Assembly (NCBI GenBank): GCA_005793345.1
Contig: SXSU01000089.1
Location: 1 to 34,029 of the forward strand
DNA length: 34,029 nucleotides
Source of the DNA: Bdellovibrionales bacterium
Lineage (GTDB): Bacteria > Bdellovibrionota > Bdellovibrionia > Bdellovibrionales > Bdellovibrionaceae
Direction of reading: 5' to 3'
The position numbers and the translations under genes are program-made. The notes beneath the pieces were generated by a model. The model was given only the letters and a program-made list of their open reading frames with translations. It had not been told where the DNA came from and did no database searches. Positions within the stretch are counted from its first letter, which is position 1, and each line of letters begins with the position of its first letter. Positions 22,678-30,288 of the stretch are shown here, piece after piece.

Positions 22678-24411
22678 TTAATCAGCTTTTTCTAACTCAA
22701 TTACAAAACAATTATTCGGGTAATCTTTTTTAAAAAATAGGCGACCGCCTTGTTTTTTCATTAAATCGATAGCTGAAACTAAACCAATTTCTACATTTGA
22801 AAATTCATCAAAGTTAGTTTGCTGAATATTCTCACCAAAAATATTTTCATATAATTTTTCAGTAAATTTCAAACCTGAGTTAATGAACCAAAATTGAATA
22901 GTATCTACATCTGTATGCACCTCAACTCTAAACCATTTTTCATCAATTCCTTTTATACTTTCGATTGCATACTTTATAATATAAAGTACAGCCTGTGAAA
23001 GTTCTGCCAAATCACATTTTACGACCTCTATTGGATGATTATTTTCAAATATAAACTTAATACCATTAAAAAATAATCGATGATTATATAGTGCCATAAG
23101 AGGCTCAAGAATATCCTGAGTTTGATATTCATGTACAATGGTTGTATTAGTTTCTTTACTAATTATTTTTAGCGACTGAACAATTTTTTTTATTCGCATG
23201 GACACATCTATAATTTTACTTAAATTAGTTTTAAAAAAATCAAAATTTAATAATTCATTTAACTTTTCTCGACTTAAGCTCGAATCTGATATAGCTAAAT
23301 CTAAGTACTCCATTTTTTTTTGCATGACCTGCACTCGACCTGTAATAATTGCCATTGGATTATTTATTTCATGCGCCAAACCTGAAGCCAACTCACCCAT
23401 CGTAATTAATTTTTCAGATTCTATTAACTGAATTTTTTTATTTTCTAAATCTTTTTCTTTTTTCCTAAGTTCGGTGATATCAATACTTAAAGAACTAATG
23501 TGGACTCCCGCTGAGGTATTATTTTTTATTAGAATACATAAAAAATTTGTATTTTTATATATGATTTCGAATGTAGTTTTATATTCATAACCATGGTAAA
23601 ATTCTTCAACTTTATTTATAAATACAGAGTTGGTATTTAAAAAACCTAGCGGTTTACCTACAATGTCTTCTTTTTTTACTTTTAAAAGTTGTAGGAGTTG
23701 ATCATTACAATCAAAATACTGTAAGTTTTCATCAAATATAGAAGCTAAACCAGGTAGATTATTTAAAAAATAACTTGTACTCTCTAATTTTTGATTTTGT
23801 TTTTGAATCATTTCCTGAATTATGTTAAATTTTCTATATTGTCGCCTAATTAAAATATTAGTAATCATAAAAAATAAAATTATACCTAAGATTGTATAAA
23901 TTTTAAATTCATCATCTGCATAAATAAACATACCTACAGCAACAAAGGATAGCGCAAAGCCCGAGTAAAGATTAGCAAGCAATGGAAAAACAGAAAGTGT
24001 TAAAGCAGAAGCTGTTGAATATGAAAGTATTGCCATTGTGATGAAATAACTATGAAAACCATATAGTGGATATAAATTAATAATTATAAGCCAAAATCCA
24101 CCAAGCATAATCGCTTGAATAATTGTTATAAAATAGAAAAAACTCATCCAGTTGAATTGTTTTTTATACTCTTTAGATATTTTTGCATAGGTCAGATAAA
24201 ACCGGTAAATTGATAAAATAGAAAATATAGTTATATATAAAATAAAAAATTGGGATAAATTTTTCGAATCAATAGTATTGAGCAAAACAAATGGAATAAA
24301 TAAATATGATAATATACCAGCACGCGAATTCTCTTGCAGGTTTATAATACGGTTATATAACGGAACTTTATACCCAAACTCATTCATAAAAGTTATATCG
24401 GTACATCCCAC
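22678..24411 (-). CDS. Membrane PAS sensor histidine kinase with degenerate ATP-binding domain
   Basis: 577 residues from the GTG at 24411, or 569 from the ATG at 24387; neither has a clear ribosome-binding site. There are six membrane helices between about 32 and 187, a short coiled coil, a PAS domain (about 212-315), then HisKA with H-box GLAHEINNP (His347). The catalytic domain is abnormal. The N-box reads QAVLYIIKYAIESI, with Tyr481 where the Mg-ATP-binding Asn should be. The G1 DxGxG is replaced by NSGLKF, and the G2 glycines by NVEIGLVSAID. No receiver or partner regulator is adjacent. It may be a pseudokinase, a phosphatase or a heterodimer partner. Confidence 0.85.
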   Translation of the reverse strand: MGCTDITFMNEFGYKVPLYNRIINLQENSRAGILSYLFIPFVLLNTIDSKNLSQFFILYITIFSILSIYRFYLTYAKISKEYKKQFNWMSFFYFITIIQAIMLGGFWLIIINLYPLYGFHSYFITMAILSYSTASALTLSVFPLLANLYSGFALSFVAVGMFIYADDEFKIYTILGIILFFMITNILIRRQYRKFNIIQEMIQKQNQKLESTSYFLNNLPGLASIFDENLQYFDCNDQLLQLLKVKKEDIVGKPLGFLNTNSVFINKVEEFYHGYEYKTTFEIIYKNTNFLCILIKNNTSAGVHISSLSIDITELRKKEKDLENKKIQLIESEKLITMGELASGLAHEINNPMAIITGRVQVMQKKMEYLDLAISDSSLSREKLNELLNFDFFKTNLSKIIDVSMRIKKIVQSLKIISKETNTTIVHEYQTQDILEPLMALYNHRLFFNGIKFIFENNHPIEVVKCDLAELSQAVLYIIKYAIESIKGIDEKWFRVEVHTDVDTIQFWFINSGLKFTEKLYENIFGENIQQTNFDEFSNVEIGLVSAIDLMKKQGGRLFFKKDYPNNCFVIELEKAD

Positions 24412-24587
24412 TTTTTTTACACAGACTTGGGTCTAATAAATCAATTTATTATATTTCTCACCCAGCCCTTAGTCTAGTTTTAGATAAACTTATACAAGAC
24501 TCAAAACAGCAATACAGTTAGTTCTTTGACCACAGTTCAGTTAAAAATTATTCTTATATAGAACCGAATTGTTTTTGTTGTTGTTTT

Positions 24588-24622
24588 AAAGGCCTCTTCA
24601 CAATAGAGGCCTTTACTTTTTT
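24588..24622 (-). terminator. Strong hairpin terminator downstream of lysA
   Basis: AAAGGCCTCT (24588-24597), loop TCACAAT, AGAGGCCTTT (24605-24614): a perfect 10-bp stem just after the lysA stop. The T-run is longer on the plus-strand side (ACTTTTTT) than after the stem in the lysA direction (TTTAAAAC). It may work in both directions. Confidence 0.7.
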
Positions 24623-24626
24623 GAAT

Positions 24627-25835
24627 TTATATTAATAATTCCAGAGGAAGCTCTCTCTGATTATAACAATTGGACATACTTGAACCATATGCACCTGTAT
24701 CTAGAATTGCTAGGTAATCACCTTCTGTTATATTATCTGTCAACATCACTTCTGAATTAATAACATCGGATGACTCACAAATTGGACCAACTATTTGATA
24801 TGAAGTTTGAGGCTCAAAATTATTATTTTTAATTAAGGGTAAAATTCTATGTTTGGCCTGATATAGAGCTGGCCTCATAAGGTGGTGCATTCCTGTATCG
24901 ACTATTAAAAACTGATGATGAGAAGTTTTCTTTATATATTCAACTTTTGTTATGAGCACTCCAGAATGAGAAACTAACCACCGACCTGGCTCAACAAAAA
25001 AATTTTCAGCATTGTTTTTCCAAGAGTTTTTAATTTGATTGCTCCATTGCTGCGCTAGTTTTTCTTCTGATGCAAAATCATCTTGAGTATAATTTATTCC
25101 TAAACCACCTCCAGCATCTAAGGTATTAAAAATCCAACCTCTTGATTGCCAATCAATTATTATATTTTTTAATTTATCGAAGGCCTCTTGAAAAGGATTT
25201 AAATCTAAAATTTGTGAACCTATATGTAAACTAAATCCTAAAAATTCTAACGAATCTAAGTTAGAATGCAAAATATTTTCAGCTTCAGAGAGCGCAATAG
25301 TCTCAATTCCAAATTTATTATTTTTTAGGCCGGTAGCGATGTAAGGATGAGTCGCAGCATCTACATCTGGATTAACTCTTAAGGCAATAGGTGCTTTTAA
25401 ATTTAAACTTCTAGCAATTGATGAAATTCTTAAAAGCTCAGGTATACTTTCAACATTTATTTGTCGTATTTTTAAACGAATTGCCATCTCAATTTCTTTA
25501 TGTGATTTTCCAACACCTGAAAATATCATTTTTTGAGGTGGGCACCCATTTCTTAAACCACATTCAATTTCCCCAAGTGAAACAACATCCAAACCCACAC
25601 CCTCTTTAATCAACATTTGGACAATTGGGGCAAAAGCATTTGCCTTAAGAGCATAAAATATTTCGATGGGACTTAAAGTATTTTTCAAAAAACGAACACG
25701 ATGCTCTAACTCTTCTTTATAATATAAATAAATAGGTTTTTCATATTTCAAATTATTAACAATATTTATCAAAGGATCTGAAAATTTATTATCATGCGAA
25801 AAACAAAGTTGATTTTGAGAATTATAATTTAACAC
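24627..25835 (-). CDS. lysA: Diaminopimelate decarboxylase
   Basis: 402 residues. LysA decarboxylates meso-diaminopimelate to L-lysine with PLP. Motifs: FYALKANAFAP with the PLP lysine at 64, GVGLDVVSLGE, HIGSQILD, DAGGGLGINY (phosphate-binding Gly-rich loop), and the C-terminal CESSDV and AYGSSM segments of the substrate site. The start is GTG (25835) with GGGAG about 10 nt upstream. It is divergent from mpaA-dapD, so DAP supply (DapD), DAP use (LysA) and recovery of DAP-containing murein peptides (MpaA) share one locus. A strong hairpin terminator follows it. Confidence 0.96.
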   Translation of the reverse strand: MLNYNSQNQLCFSHDNKFSDPLINIVNNLKYEKPIYLYYKEELEHRVRFLKNTLSPIEIFYALKANAFAPIVQMLIKEGVGLDVVSLGEIECGLRNGCPPQKMIFSGVGKSHKEIEMAIRLKIRQINVESIPELLRISSIARSLNLKAPIALRVNPDVDAATHPYIATGLKNNKFGIETIALSEAENILHSNLDSLEFLGFSLHIGSQILDLNPFQEAFDKLKNIIIDWQSRGWIFNTLDAGGGLGINYTQDDFASEEKLAQQWSNQIKNSWKNNAENFFVEPGRWLVSHSGVLITKVEYIKKTSHHQFLIVDTGMHHLMRPALYQAKHRILPLIKNNNFEPQTSYQIVGPICESSDVINSEVMLTDNITEGDYLAILDTGAYGSSMSNCYNQRELPLELLI

Positions 25836-25970
25836 GCAAATTTTACTCCCACATAAATTAAACTAAATTTAGATCATTTTACATTTGATTTATCAAATAA
25901 ATAATTGGTAATGCGCGTTTTTAAAAAGATTATGAATTGATTTAATTTTCATTTAGATTAGGCTAGGCTC

Positions 25971-26008
25971 TTGATTATGATTTTCCAAACTAAAGTTTGA
26001 ATTATCAA
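25971..26008. repeat. Solo hairpin related to module 3 of the interspersed repeat
   Basis: TTGAT...ATCAA encloses CAAACTAAAGTTTG at 25985-25998, the same 14-bp core as in module 3 and at 12621-12634. It sits in the lysA-mpaA divergent region, about 40 bp before the mpaA start. Confidence 0.55.
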
Positions 26009-26046
26009 ATAACAATTTTAGTTTAAAAGTATAATATAGGAACAGT

Positions 26047-26718
26047 ATGAATTTTATAACAAAAATTATTGGTTACTCGGCTTTAAATATTCCACTTTTT
26101 AGTTTCGAATGGGGACTCCCCAATCATCCAACAGTTTTAATTCTTGGTGGGGTGCATGGAAATGAAATTGAGGGCGTAACTCTTGCTCGTCATCTTCAAG
26201 CTGAATTTTTAAAATCATTTACATTTAATCTTCATGTCATATTAGTTCCAGAGTTAAATCCTGACGGGGTACTTTTAAAAACGCGAGGAAATGGAAATAG
26301 CGTAGATCTGAATCGCAATCTACCAACAAAAGATTGGTCGTCTGAATTTTCTGAAACTAAATATAATCCAGGCCCATCTCCAATGAGCGAACCTGAAAAT
26401 AAAGCTTTAATCCAATTGATAGAACAAAATAATATAAAATTTATTTTTTCATTACACTCTTGGCACCCTCTAATAAATCCCAATGGCCCTTGTGAAGAAG
26501 TTGCTTCAATACTTAGTCAGCGGACAGGTTATAAAATTGAACCAGATATGGGATATCCTACACCTGGTTGCTTGGGAACTTTTGCTTTCAGAGAAAAAAA
26601 TATTCCAACAATAACTTACGAATTAGAACGTGGATTAAGCCCAGCAAAAATTCCTAACCCACACACACAAGCTTTTATTGAATCTTTAAAACTCTTAGAG
26701 GAGCAATTTTCAAAATGA
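26047..26718 (+). CDS. mpaA: M14 zinc carboxypeptidase, MpaA-like murein peptide amidase
   Basis: 223 residues, cytoplasmic (no signal). M14 zinc site: VHGNE gives His37 and Glu40, with His137 in FSLHSW. GNGNSVDLNRNLP provides the substrate carboxylate-binding Asn-Arg, and TYELERG carries the catalytic Glu (192 or 194). E. coli MpaA cuts the gamma-D-Glu-DAP bond of murein tripeptide during recycling, and the length matches. AGGA lies 7 nt before the ATG. The last codons overlap the dapD start by 4 nt (ATGA), so the two are coupled. The family assignment is firm. The specific amidase role is inferred from length and the lysA/dapD context. Confidence 0.85.
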   Translation: MNFITKIIGYSALNIPLFSFEWGLPNHPTVLILGGVHGNEIEGVTLARHLQAEFLKSFTFNLHVILVPELNPDGVLLKTRGNGNSVDLNRNLPTKDWSSEFSETKYNPGPSPMSEPENKALIQLIEQNNIKFIFSLHSWHPLINPNGPCEEVASILSQRTGYKIEPDMGYPTPGCLGTFAFREKNIPTITYELERGLSPAKIPNPHTQAFIESLKLLEEQFSK

Positions 26719-27584
26719 ATAACAAATCAAACTCAACACATAATAACTTTACTGAAATCGAAAAAATAATAATAAATTTATATGATAAAATTCAAAATGG
26801 GTTTGCTTTTAATGATTCATCATTTCAAGAAAAAGAGGCCGTCGAAGATACACTTCTCGCGCTCAATTCAGGCCAACTTAGAATTTGTGAAAAAAATTTA
26901 GGTACAGGCCTCTGGGACACCCATCAATGGATCAAAAAAGCCGTATTGCTTTATTTTCGCCTTAAAGGAATGGAAGTAATGAAGGCCGGTGATTTTCATT
27001 TTTATGATAAAATCCCAGTTAAAAAATGGACGGGTGAAGAAAATGTAAGAGCAGTTCCCATGGCCATCGCTCGCTATGGAAGCTTTATTGCTCCTGGCGC
27101 AATTTTAATGCCTTCTTATGTGAATATTGGTGCTTATGTTGACTCTGGCACTATGATCGACACTTGGGCTACTGTCGGTTCTTGTGCTCAAATAGGAAAA
27201 TCCGTTCACTTGTCTGGTGGTGTTGGTATAGGTGGAGTGTTAGAACCCGTTCAAGCAAATCCAGTTATAATTGAGGATCATGTTTTTGTTGGAAGTCGAT
27301 GCATTGTCGTCGAGGGAGTTATAGTAGAAGAGGGAGCTGTCCTAGGAGCAGGAGTTACCTTAACTGCAAGTACAAAAATAATCGATGTTACAGGAAGTGA
27401 ACCTAAAATTTATCAAGGAAGAGTTCCTTCACGATCTGTAGTTATTCCTGGCACTCAAACTAAAAAGTTTGCAGCTGGTGAATATGGCGTACCTTGTGCA
27501 TTAATTATAGGTCAGAGAAAACCTTCAACTGATATAAAAACATCGTTAAACGATGCTCTTAGGGATTACCAAGTTTCAGTTTAG
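26715..27584 (+). CDS. dapD: 2,3,4,5-Tetrahydropyridine-2,6-dicarboxylate N-succinyltransferase
   Basis: 289 residues. DapD transfers succinyl from succinyl-CoA in the DAP/lysine pathway. An N-terminal helical domain (to about 100) with LRICEKN and W(T/D)THQWIKKAVLL is followed by a left-handed beta-helix of hexapeptide repeats (MPSYVNIGAYVDSGTMIDTW, VGIGGVLEP, GAVLGAGVTL). It ends with VVIPGTQTKK and ALIIGQRKPSTD. Length is slightly above E. coli DapD (274). It is translationally coupled to mpaA and implies the succinylase branch of DAP synthesis. Repeat R4 starts 13 bp after its stop. Confidence 0.96.
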   Translation: MNNKSNSTHNNFTEIEKIIINLYDKIQNGFAFNDSSFQEKEAVEDTLLALNSGQLRICEKNLGTGLWDTHQWIKKAVLLYFRLKGMEVMKAGDFHFYDKIPVKKWTGEENVRAVPMAIARYGSFIAPGAILMPSYVNIGAYVDSGTMIDTWATVGSCAQIGKSVHLSGGVGIGGVLEPVQANPVIIEDHVFVGSRCIVVEGVIVEEGAVLGAGVTLTASTKIIDVTGSEPKIYQGRVPSRSVVIPGTQTKKFAAGEYGVPCALIIGQRKPSTDIKTSLNDALRDYQVSV

Positions 27585-27597
27585 GTGAAGTTTAAGT

Positions 27598-27748
27598 GAA
27601 GTTATTATGCTAACACAAACGAAAGTTTGGGTTATCATAATACGGGGTGATTGAAAATTGCCCCAAACAAACAGGAAAATAACGGCGAATGATTTTGCCT
27701 CGCATACAATTGCGGAGCAATCAGACTTAATCATGAGAAGTTATTATT
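27598..27748 (-). repeat. Modular interspersed repeat, copy R4 (all three modules, diverged)
   Basis: Module 3 about 27600-27643: GTTATTATG...CATAATAC around CAAACGAAAGTTTG, i.e. a CAAAC/GTTTG stem where other copies have TAAACT/AGTTTA. Module 2 at 27644-27664: GGGGTGATT, GAA, AATTGCCCC (one G-T). Module 1 about 27680-27742, imperfect. GAAGTTATTAT occurs in direct orientation at both ends. Its right end overlaps the last codons and stop of the YdcF-like gene. Confidence 0.8.
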
Positions 27749-28327
27749 ATAGGCCCAAAAAGAATAAAAAATACTTTTTGTGGCCTCAATTAAAGTTTCA
27801 ATAATTGGAACTGAGTATATATTTCCACTAACAGAGTAAGGAATTAAAGTTATATCTTTAGGATATGTTGCTTGAAAAGTTTTTGTCGAACGGTACATAT
27901 GTAAAAAAGATGTGACCAACAAAACACTTCGACACTGAAGAGCTTCAATGAGGGGTAAAGACTGTTGCATGTTTCCAAAAGTTGTTTCGGATCTTTTTTC
28001 TAAAATAATATTTTCTTCTTGAATTTGCGGATAATAAACCATTTGAGGAAACAACTCATGAATAGTTGCTTGGGGATTTACACCAGATATTATAAGTTTT
28101 TTTACCTGTCCACGAACCAATAAATCAAAACCTTCTTTTAATCTACCTGGCCCTCCTGTTAAAACCAGAGCACAATCTCCAAAAGGTGAAGACTCCCAAG
28201 CATCTATTGTTGAATATCGAACATTTGCAATTTCTCTTTTATATAAAGAAAATATAAAAAATATAAAAAACAGTAATATCGTCGTAAAAATAGTTTTACG
28301 TATGGGCGATGATTTCGATTTCAACAT
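27731..28327 (-). CDS. YdcF/SanA/ElyC-like (DUF218) membrane-anchored protein
   Basis: 198 residues. One membrane helix (about 14-30) is followed by the DUF218 core: ALVLTGGPGRLKEGFDLL, then KKLIISGVN, the conserved ERSETTFGNM-type Glu-Ser-Thr segment and LLVTSFLHMYRS. DUF218 proteins are implicated in envelope integrity (ElyC, SanA); the reaction is not known. ATG 28327 has GGGAG 4 nt upstream. A longer frame opening at 28408 lies inside ridA and was rejected. It overlaps ridA by 32 nt. The last seven codons and the TGA stop are made of repeat R4 sequence, so the native C-terminus has probably been replaced by a few residues. Confidence 0.8.
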   Translation of the reverse strand: MLKSKSSPIRKTIFTTILLFFIFFIFSLYKREIANVRYSTIDAWESSPFGDCALVLTGGPGRLKEGFDLLVRGQVKKLIISGVNPQATIHELFPQMVYYPQIQEENIILEKRSETTFGNMQQSLPLIEALQCRSVLLVTSFLHMYRSTKTFQATYPKDITLIPYSVSGNIYSVPIIETLIEATKSIFYSFWAYNNNFS

Positions 28328-28676
28328 GAACTCCCTTAGGCAATGCTGCAACTGCAATCGTTGAACGCGCCGGTGGGTTTTGCGTAAAGTATTTACCGTA
28401 AACTTCATTTACGGTGGGGAAATCATTCATATTGATTAAAAAAATATTTGTCTTAATAACATTTTTAAAACCCAATCCTGCTTGAGCAAGAACAGCTTCA
28501 ATATTTTTCATAACCATTTCAGTTTGTTCTTTTACTGGGCCTAAAAATACTTCATTTGTTTTTGGATCAATTGAAATTTGTCCAGAACAATATAATAAAT
28601 TCCCTAATTGTACTGCTTGAGAATATGGCCCTACTGGTTTTGGAGCTTTATCAGTTTGAATAATTTTTTTTTCCAT
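28296..28676 (-). CDS. ridA: RidA (YjgF/YER057c/UK114) enamine/imine deaminase
   Basis: 126 residues, the family's standard size. RidA hydrolyses reactive 2-aminoacrylate and similar enamines formed by PLP enzymes. Motifs: PVGPYSQAV near the start, YCSGQI, the IKTNIFLINMNDF strand, PPARSTIAV with the substrate-binding Arg, and the closing VEIEIIA with its Glu. AAGGA lies about 11 nt before the ATG. Its 3' end overlaps the YdcF-like gene start by 32 nt, so both are probably one mRNA. Confidence 0.95.
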   Translation of the reverse strand: MEKKIIQTDKAPKPVGPYSQAVQLGNLLYCSGQISIDPKTNEVFLGPVKEQTEMVMKNIEAVLAQAGLGFKNVIKTNIFLINMNDFPTVNEVYGKYFTQNPPARSTIAVAALPKGVHVEIEIIAHT

Positions 28677-28683
28677 TATATTT

Positions 28684-28770
28684 TTATTCCTTATTTTTCT
28701 TTTCTATTTTCTATTTTTAGATATTTTTTAATTAAATTTTTAATTAAATTTTTATTTTTTTTCTCAATCA
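28684..28770. repeat. AT-only low-complexity tract with short tandem units
   Basis: Between ridA and the small barrel gene lie TTTTCTATTTTCTATTTTT (6-bp period) and two units of TTTTTAATTAAA. It is read as A-rich on the ridA transcript. No gene or stable hairpin is seen; curvature or an UP-element-like role for ridA is possible. Confidence 0.5.
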
Positions 28771-28777
28771 AAAAATA

Positions 28778-29281
28778 TTAGAAGTAAAAAATTGCACCGG
28801 CTTTAATTGGAGTATCTCCAAAAGTTTGTAGCTTACTTCCACCTTTACTCATCGAAATAACTTGAACGCCCATTTCAAACTGAAAAGCCAAATTATCTAA
28901 ACCAGGCAAAAAGAATTCTCCACCTAAGGATGCAGAAAGCTCAACACCTGATCGAGTGGTATTTGCAACTTCATTGGAAACCATTGCCACACTTCCGCCC
29001 CCAAAATAATTCATATGACCTTCTTCAAAAATTACGCGACGAATACCCGCCATTAATCCCATTTTTGAATCTGAAGTTGAGGTATCTAAACCAAATGCTC
29101 CAACAGCGCTTAGCTCTCGACTGAAATGATAATTAACACCTAGAGCAGGTAAAGCAAATGAAAATGGCGAACGAGGGCCAACACCCAAACGATGGGTTAA
29201 GTCTTTTGCAAAACTTTGTGAGTTAAAAAGCGTGATAGATAGAAGACAAAATACAAACGATACGAGTTTACTATTAAACAT
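28778..29281 (-). CDS. Small outer-membrane beta-barrel protein, unknown function
   Basis: 167 residues. Signal peptide with cleavage near SQSFA/KD. The mature part of about 142 residues shows about eight amphipathic strands with Gly-rich turns (FGLDTSTSDSKMGLMAG, MNYFGGGSVAMVS, VELSASLGGEFFLPG). It ends in KAGAIFYF, with the terminal Phe of an outer-membrane barrel. The size suits an eight-stranded OmpX/OmpA-like barrel. AGGAG lies 7 nt before the ATG. No specific role can be assigned. An inverted repeat (29302-29329) lies in the leader or promoter. Confidence 0.7.
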   Translation of the reverse strand: MFNSKLVSFVFCLLSITLFNSQSFAKDLTHRLGVGPRSPFSFALPALGVNYHFSRELSAVGAFGLDTSTSDSKMGLMAGIRRVIFEEGHMNYFGGGSVAMVSNEVANTTRSGVELSASLGGEFFLPGLDNLAFQFEMGVQVISMSKGGSKLQTFGDTPIKAGAIFYF

Positions 29282-29301
29282 CTCGATACTCCTGTTTAAA
29301 C

Positions 29302-29329
29302 AATGGTAATTACAACTGCAATTGCCATT
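29302..29329. promoter_or_regulatory. 10-bp inverted repeat upstream of the small barrel gene
   Basis: AATGGTAATT, 8-nt spacer, AATTGCCATT: one mismatch, which becomes a G-U pair in RNA. It is 21-48 nt upstream of the ATG, so it is a possible operator or 5'-UTR hairpin. A second dyad, TGCAGTCAACTGCA, lies near 29432-29445. Confidence 0.35.
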
Positions 29330-29496
29330 TTAAGCACTGTCATTTTCAGGAATCAATCCAGATTAATATAAATCGCATCACGTCAATTTTAATTGTTCAA
29401 TTTTTACCTGCAATTTACTCATGAGTGTTTTGCAGTCAACTGCATTTTACGCGGGCTCATCAAGTAACTAATAATGAAGTTTAAATTTAGATTTGA

Positions 29497-29889
29497 TCAA
29501 GATTTAGATAAAGAACTTTTAACAAAATTATAAAATTTTGTTATTTCAGACAATACAAAAGTTCTATTAAGTACTGTAGATCCTGATACATCATCATAGC
29601 GAAAAGTAACAGAATAGGGTGTCAACTCATCACATAAATTTTCAATTTCCAAGTTTACACCTAAGCCACACCCATCCATCAGTTCCAATAAAAAACGTAA
29701 ATCATGGGACCTAGGGAATTCTATATTATTAAAACTCAAAAGAGCTTTTAATAATTTTTCAACAGATTGCTGAGCATGAAAACCAAATATTGAATCAGAT
29801 ACATCATTATCTTTTACAATTTTATTTAATAAAACTAAATCTTCATGGGCTTTCTTTAAAAGTAACCGACTGTCATTAAATTGAGTCAT
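29497..29889 (-). CDS. HEPN-domain protein of a HEPN/MNT pair
   Basis: 130 residues, all helical. The HEPN (PF05168-like) signature is seen as FGFHAQQSVEKLLKALLS followed by FPRSHDLRFLLELM. The Rx4-6H motif of RNase-active HEPN toxins is not seen in the C-terminal helix; the only R-x6-H is at the N-terminus (RLLLKKAH). Its biochemical role is thus open. ATG 29889 has GGAAGGG 6 nt upstream and overlaps the end of the nucleotidyltransferase gene by 14 nt. HEPN/MNT pairs act as toxin-antitoxin modules in several bacteria. That role is inferred here from pairing alone. Confidence 0.85.
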   Translation of the reverse strand: MTQFNDSRLLLKKAHEDLVLLNKIVKDNDVSDSIFGFHAQQSVEKLLKALLSFNNIEFPRSHDLRFLLELMDGCGLGVNLEIENLCDELTPYSVTFRYDDVSGSTVLNRTFVLSEITKFYNFVKSSLSKS

Positions 29890-30217
29890 AGATGACCCTT
29901 CCGTTTTTATTTGCCCAGTAATAAATATTTCCAATTGAATTAATTCTATTCAAATAAGAGTTCTCATCGATCAACAAAACATCAATTGGTATCTTCAATC
30001 CACCCAAACTTTTTCTCAAATCAATCATTTCTTGATAGCGATTTGAGACCTTTTCTTTTATAACAATAATATCTAAATCAGAGTCTTTATTTTGTTGTCC
30101 AATTGAAACCGAACCAAAAAGAATCAGTTTCTTGACACCCTTAAAAGAAATTAATCTTTTTACAATTTCTGGACTTTGCTGTTTTAAGTAATCTTTATCC
30201 ATTATTAATGAGTTCAT
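29876..30217 (-). CDS. Minimal nucleotidyltransferase (MNT) of a HEPN/MNT pair
   Basis: 113 residues, a stand-alone pol-beta-type nucleotidyltransferase. GSVSIGQQNKDSDLDIIV gives the GS pair at 35-36 and metal-binding Asp47 and Asp49; IPIDVLLI supplies a third Asp. It is the partner of the HEPN gene just downstream (14-nt overlap). In studied systems the MNT protein neutralises HEPN by AMP transfer. MNT first, HEPN second, is a common order. The ATG at 30217 has GAGG 7 nt upstream. Confidence 0.88.
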   Translation of the reverse strand: MNSLIMDKDYLKQQSPEIVKRLISFKGVKKLILFGSVSIGQQNKDSDLDIIVIKEKVSNRYQEMIDLRKSLGGLKIPIDVLLIDENSYLNRINSIGNIYYWANKNGRVIYDSI

Positions 30218-30230
30218 AAGTCGCCTCAGT

Positions 30231-30252
30231 ATTATATTTTAACTATAGTAAA
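30231..30252 (-). promoter_or_regulatory. Promoter and palindrome of the MNT/HEPN operon
   Basis: On the minus strand a perfect TATAAT (30236-30231) lies 13 nt before the ATG. Just upstream, 30237-30252 reads TTTACTATAGTTAAAA with the perfect core ACTATAGT. A palindrome in the promoter suits autoregulation by the pair. The ACTATAG core also occurs in operator site a of the first ATPase. Confidence 0.45.
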
Positions 30253-30288
30253 TCAAAGTCACTTATTAACGCGCCAAAAAACTTAATC

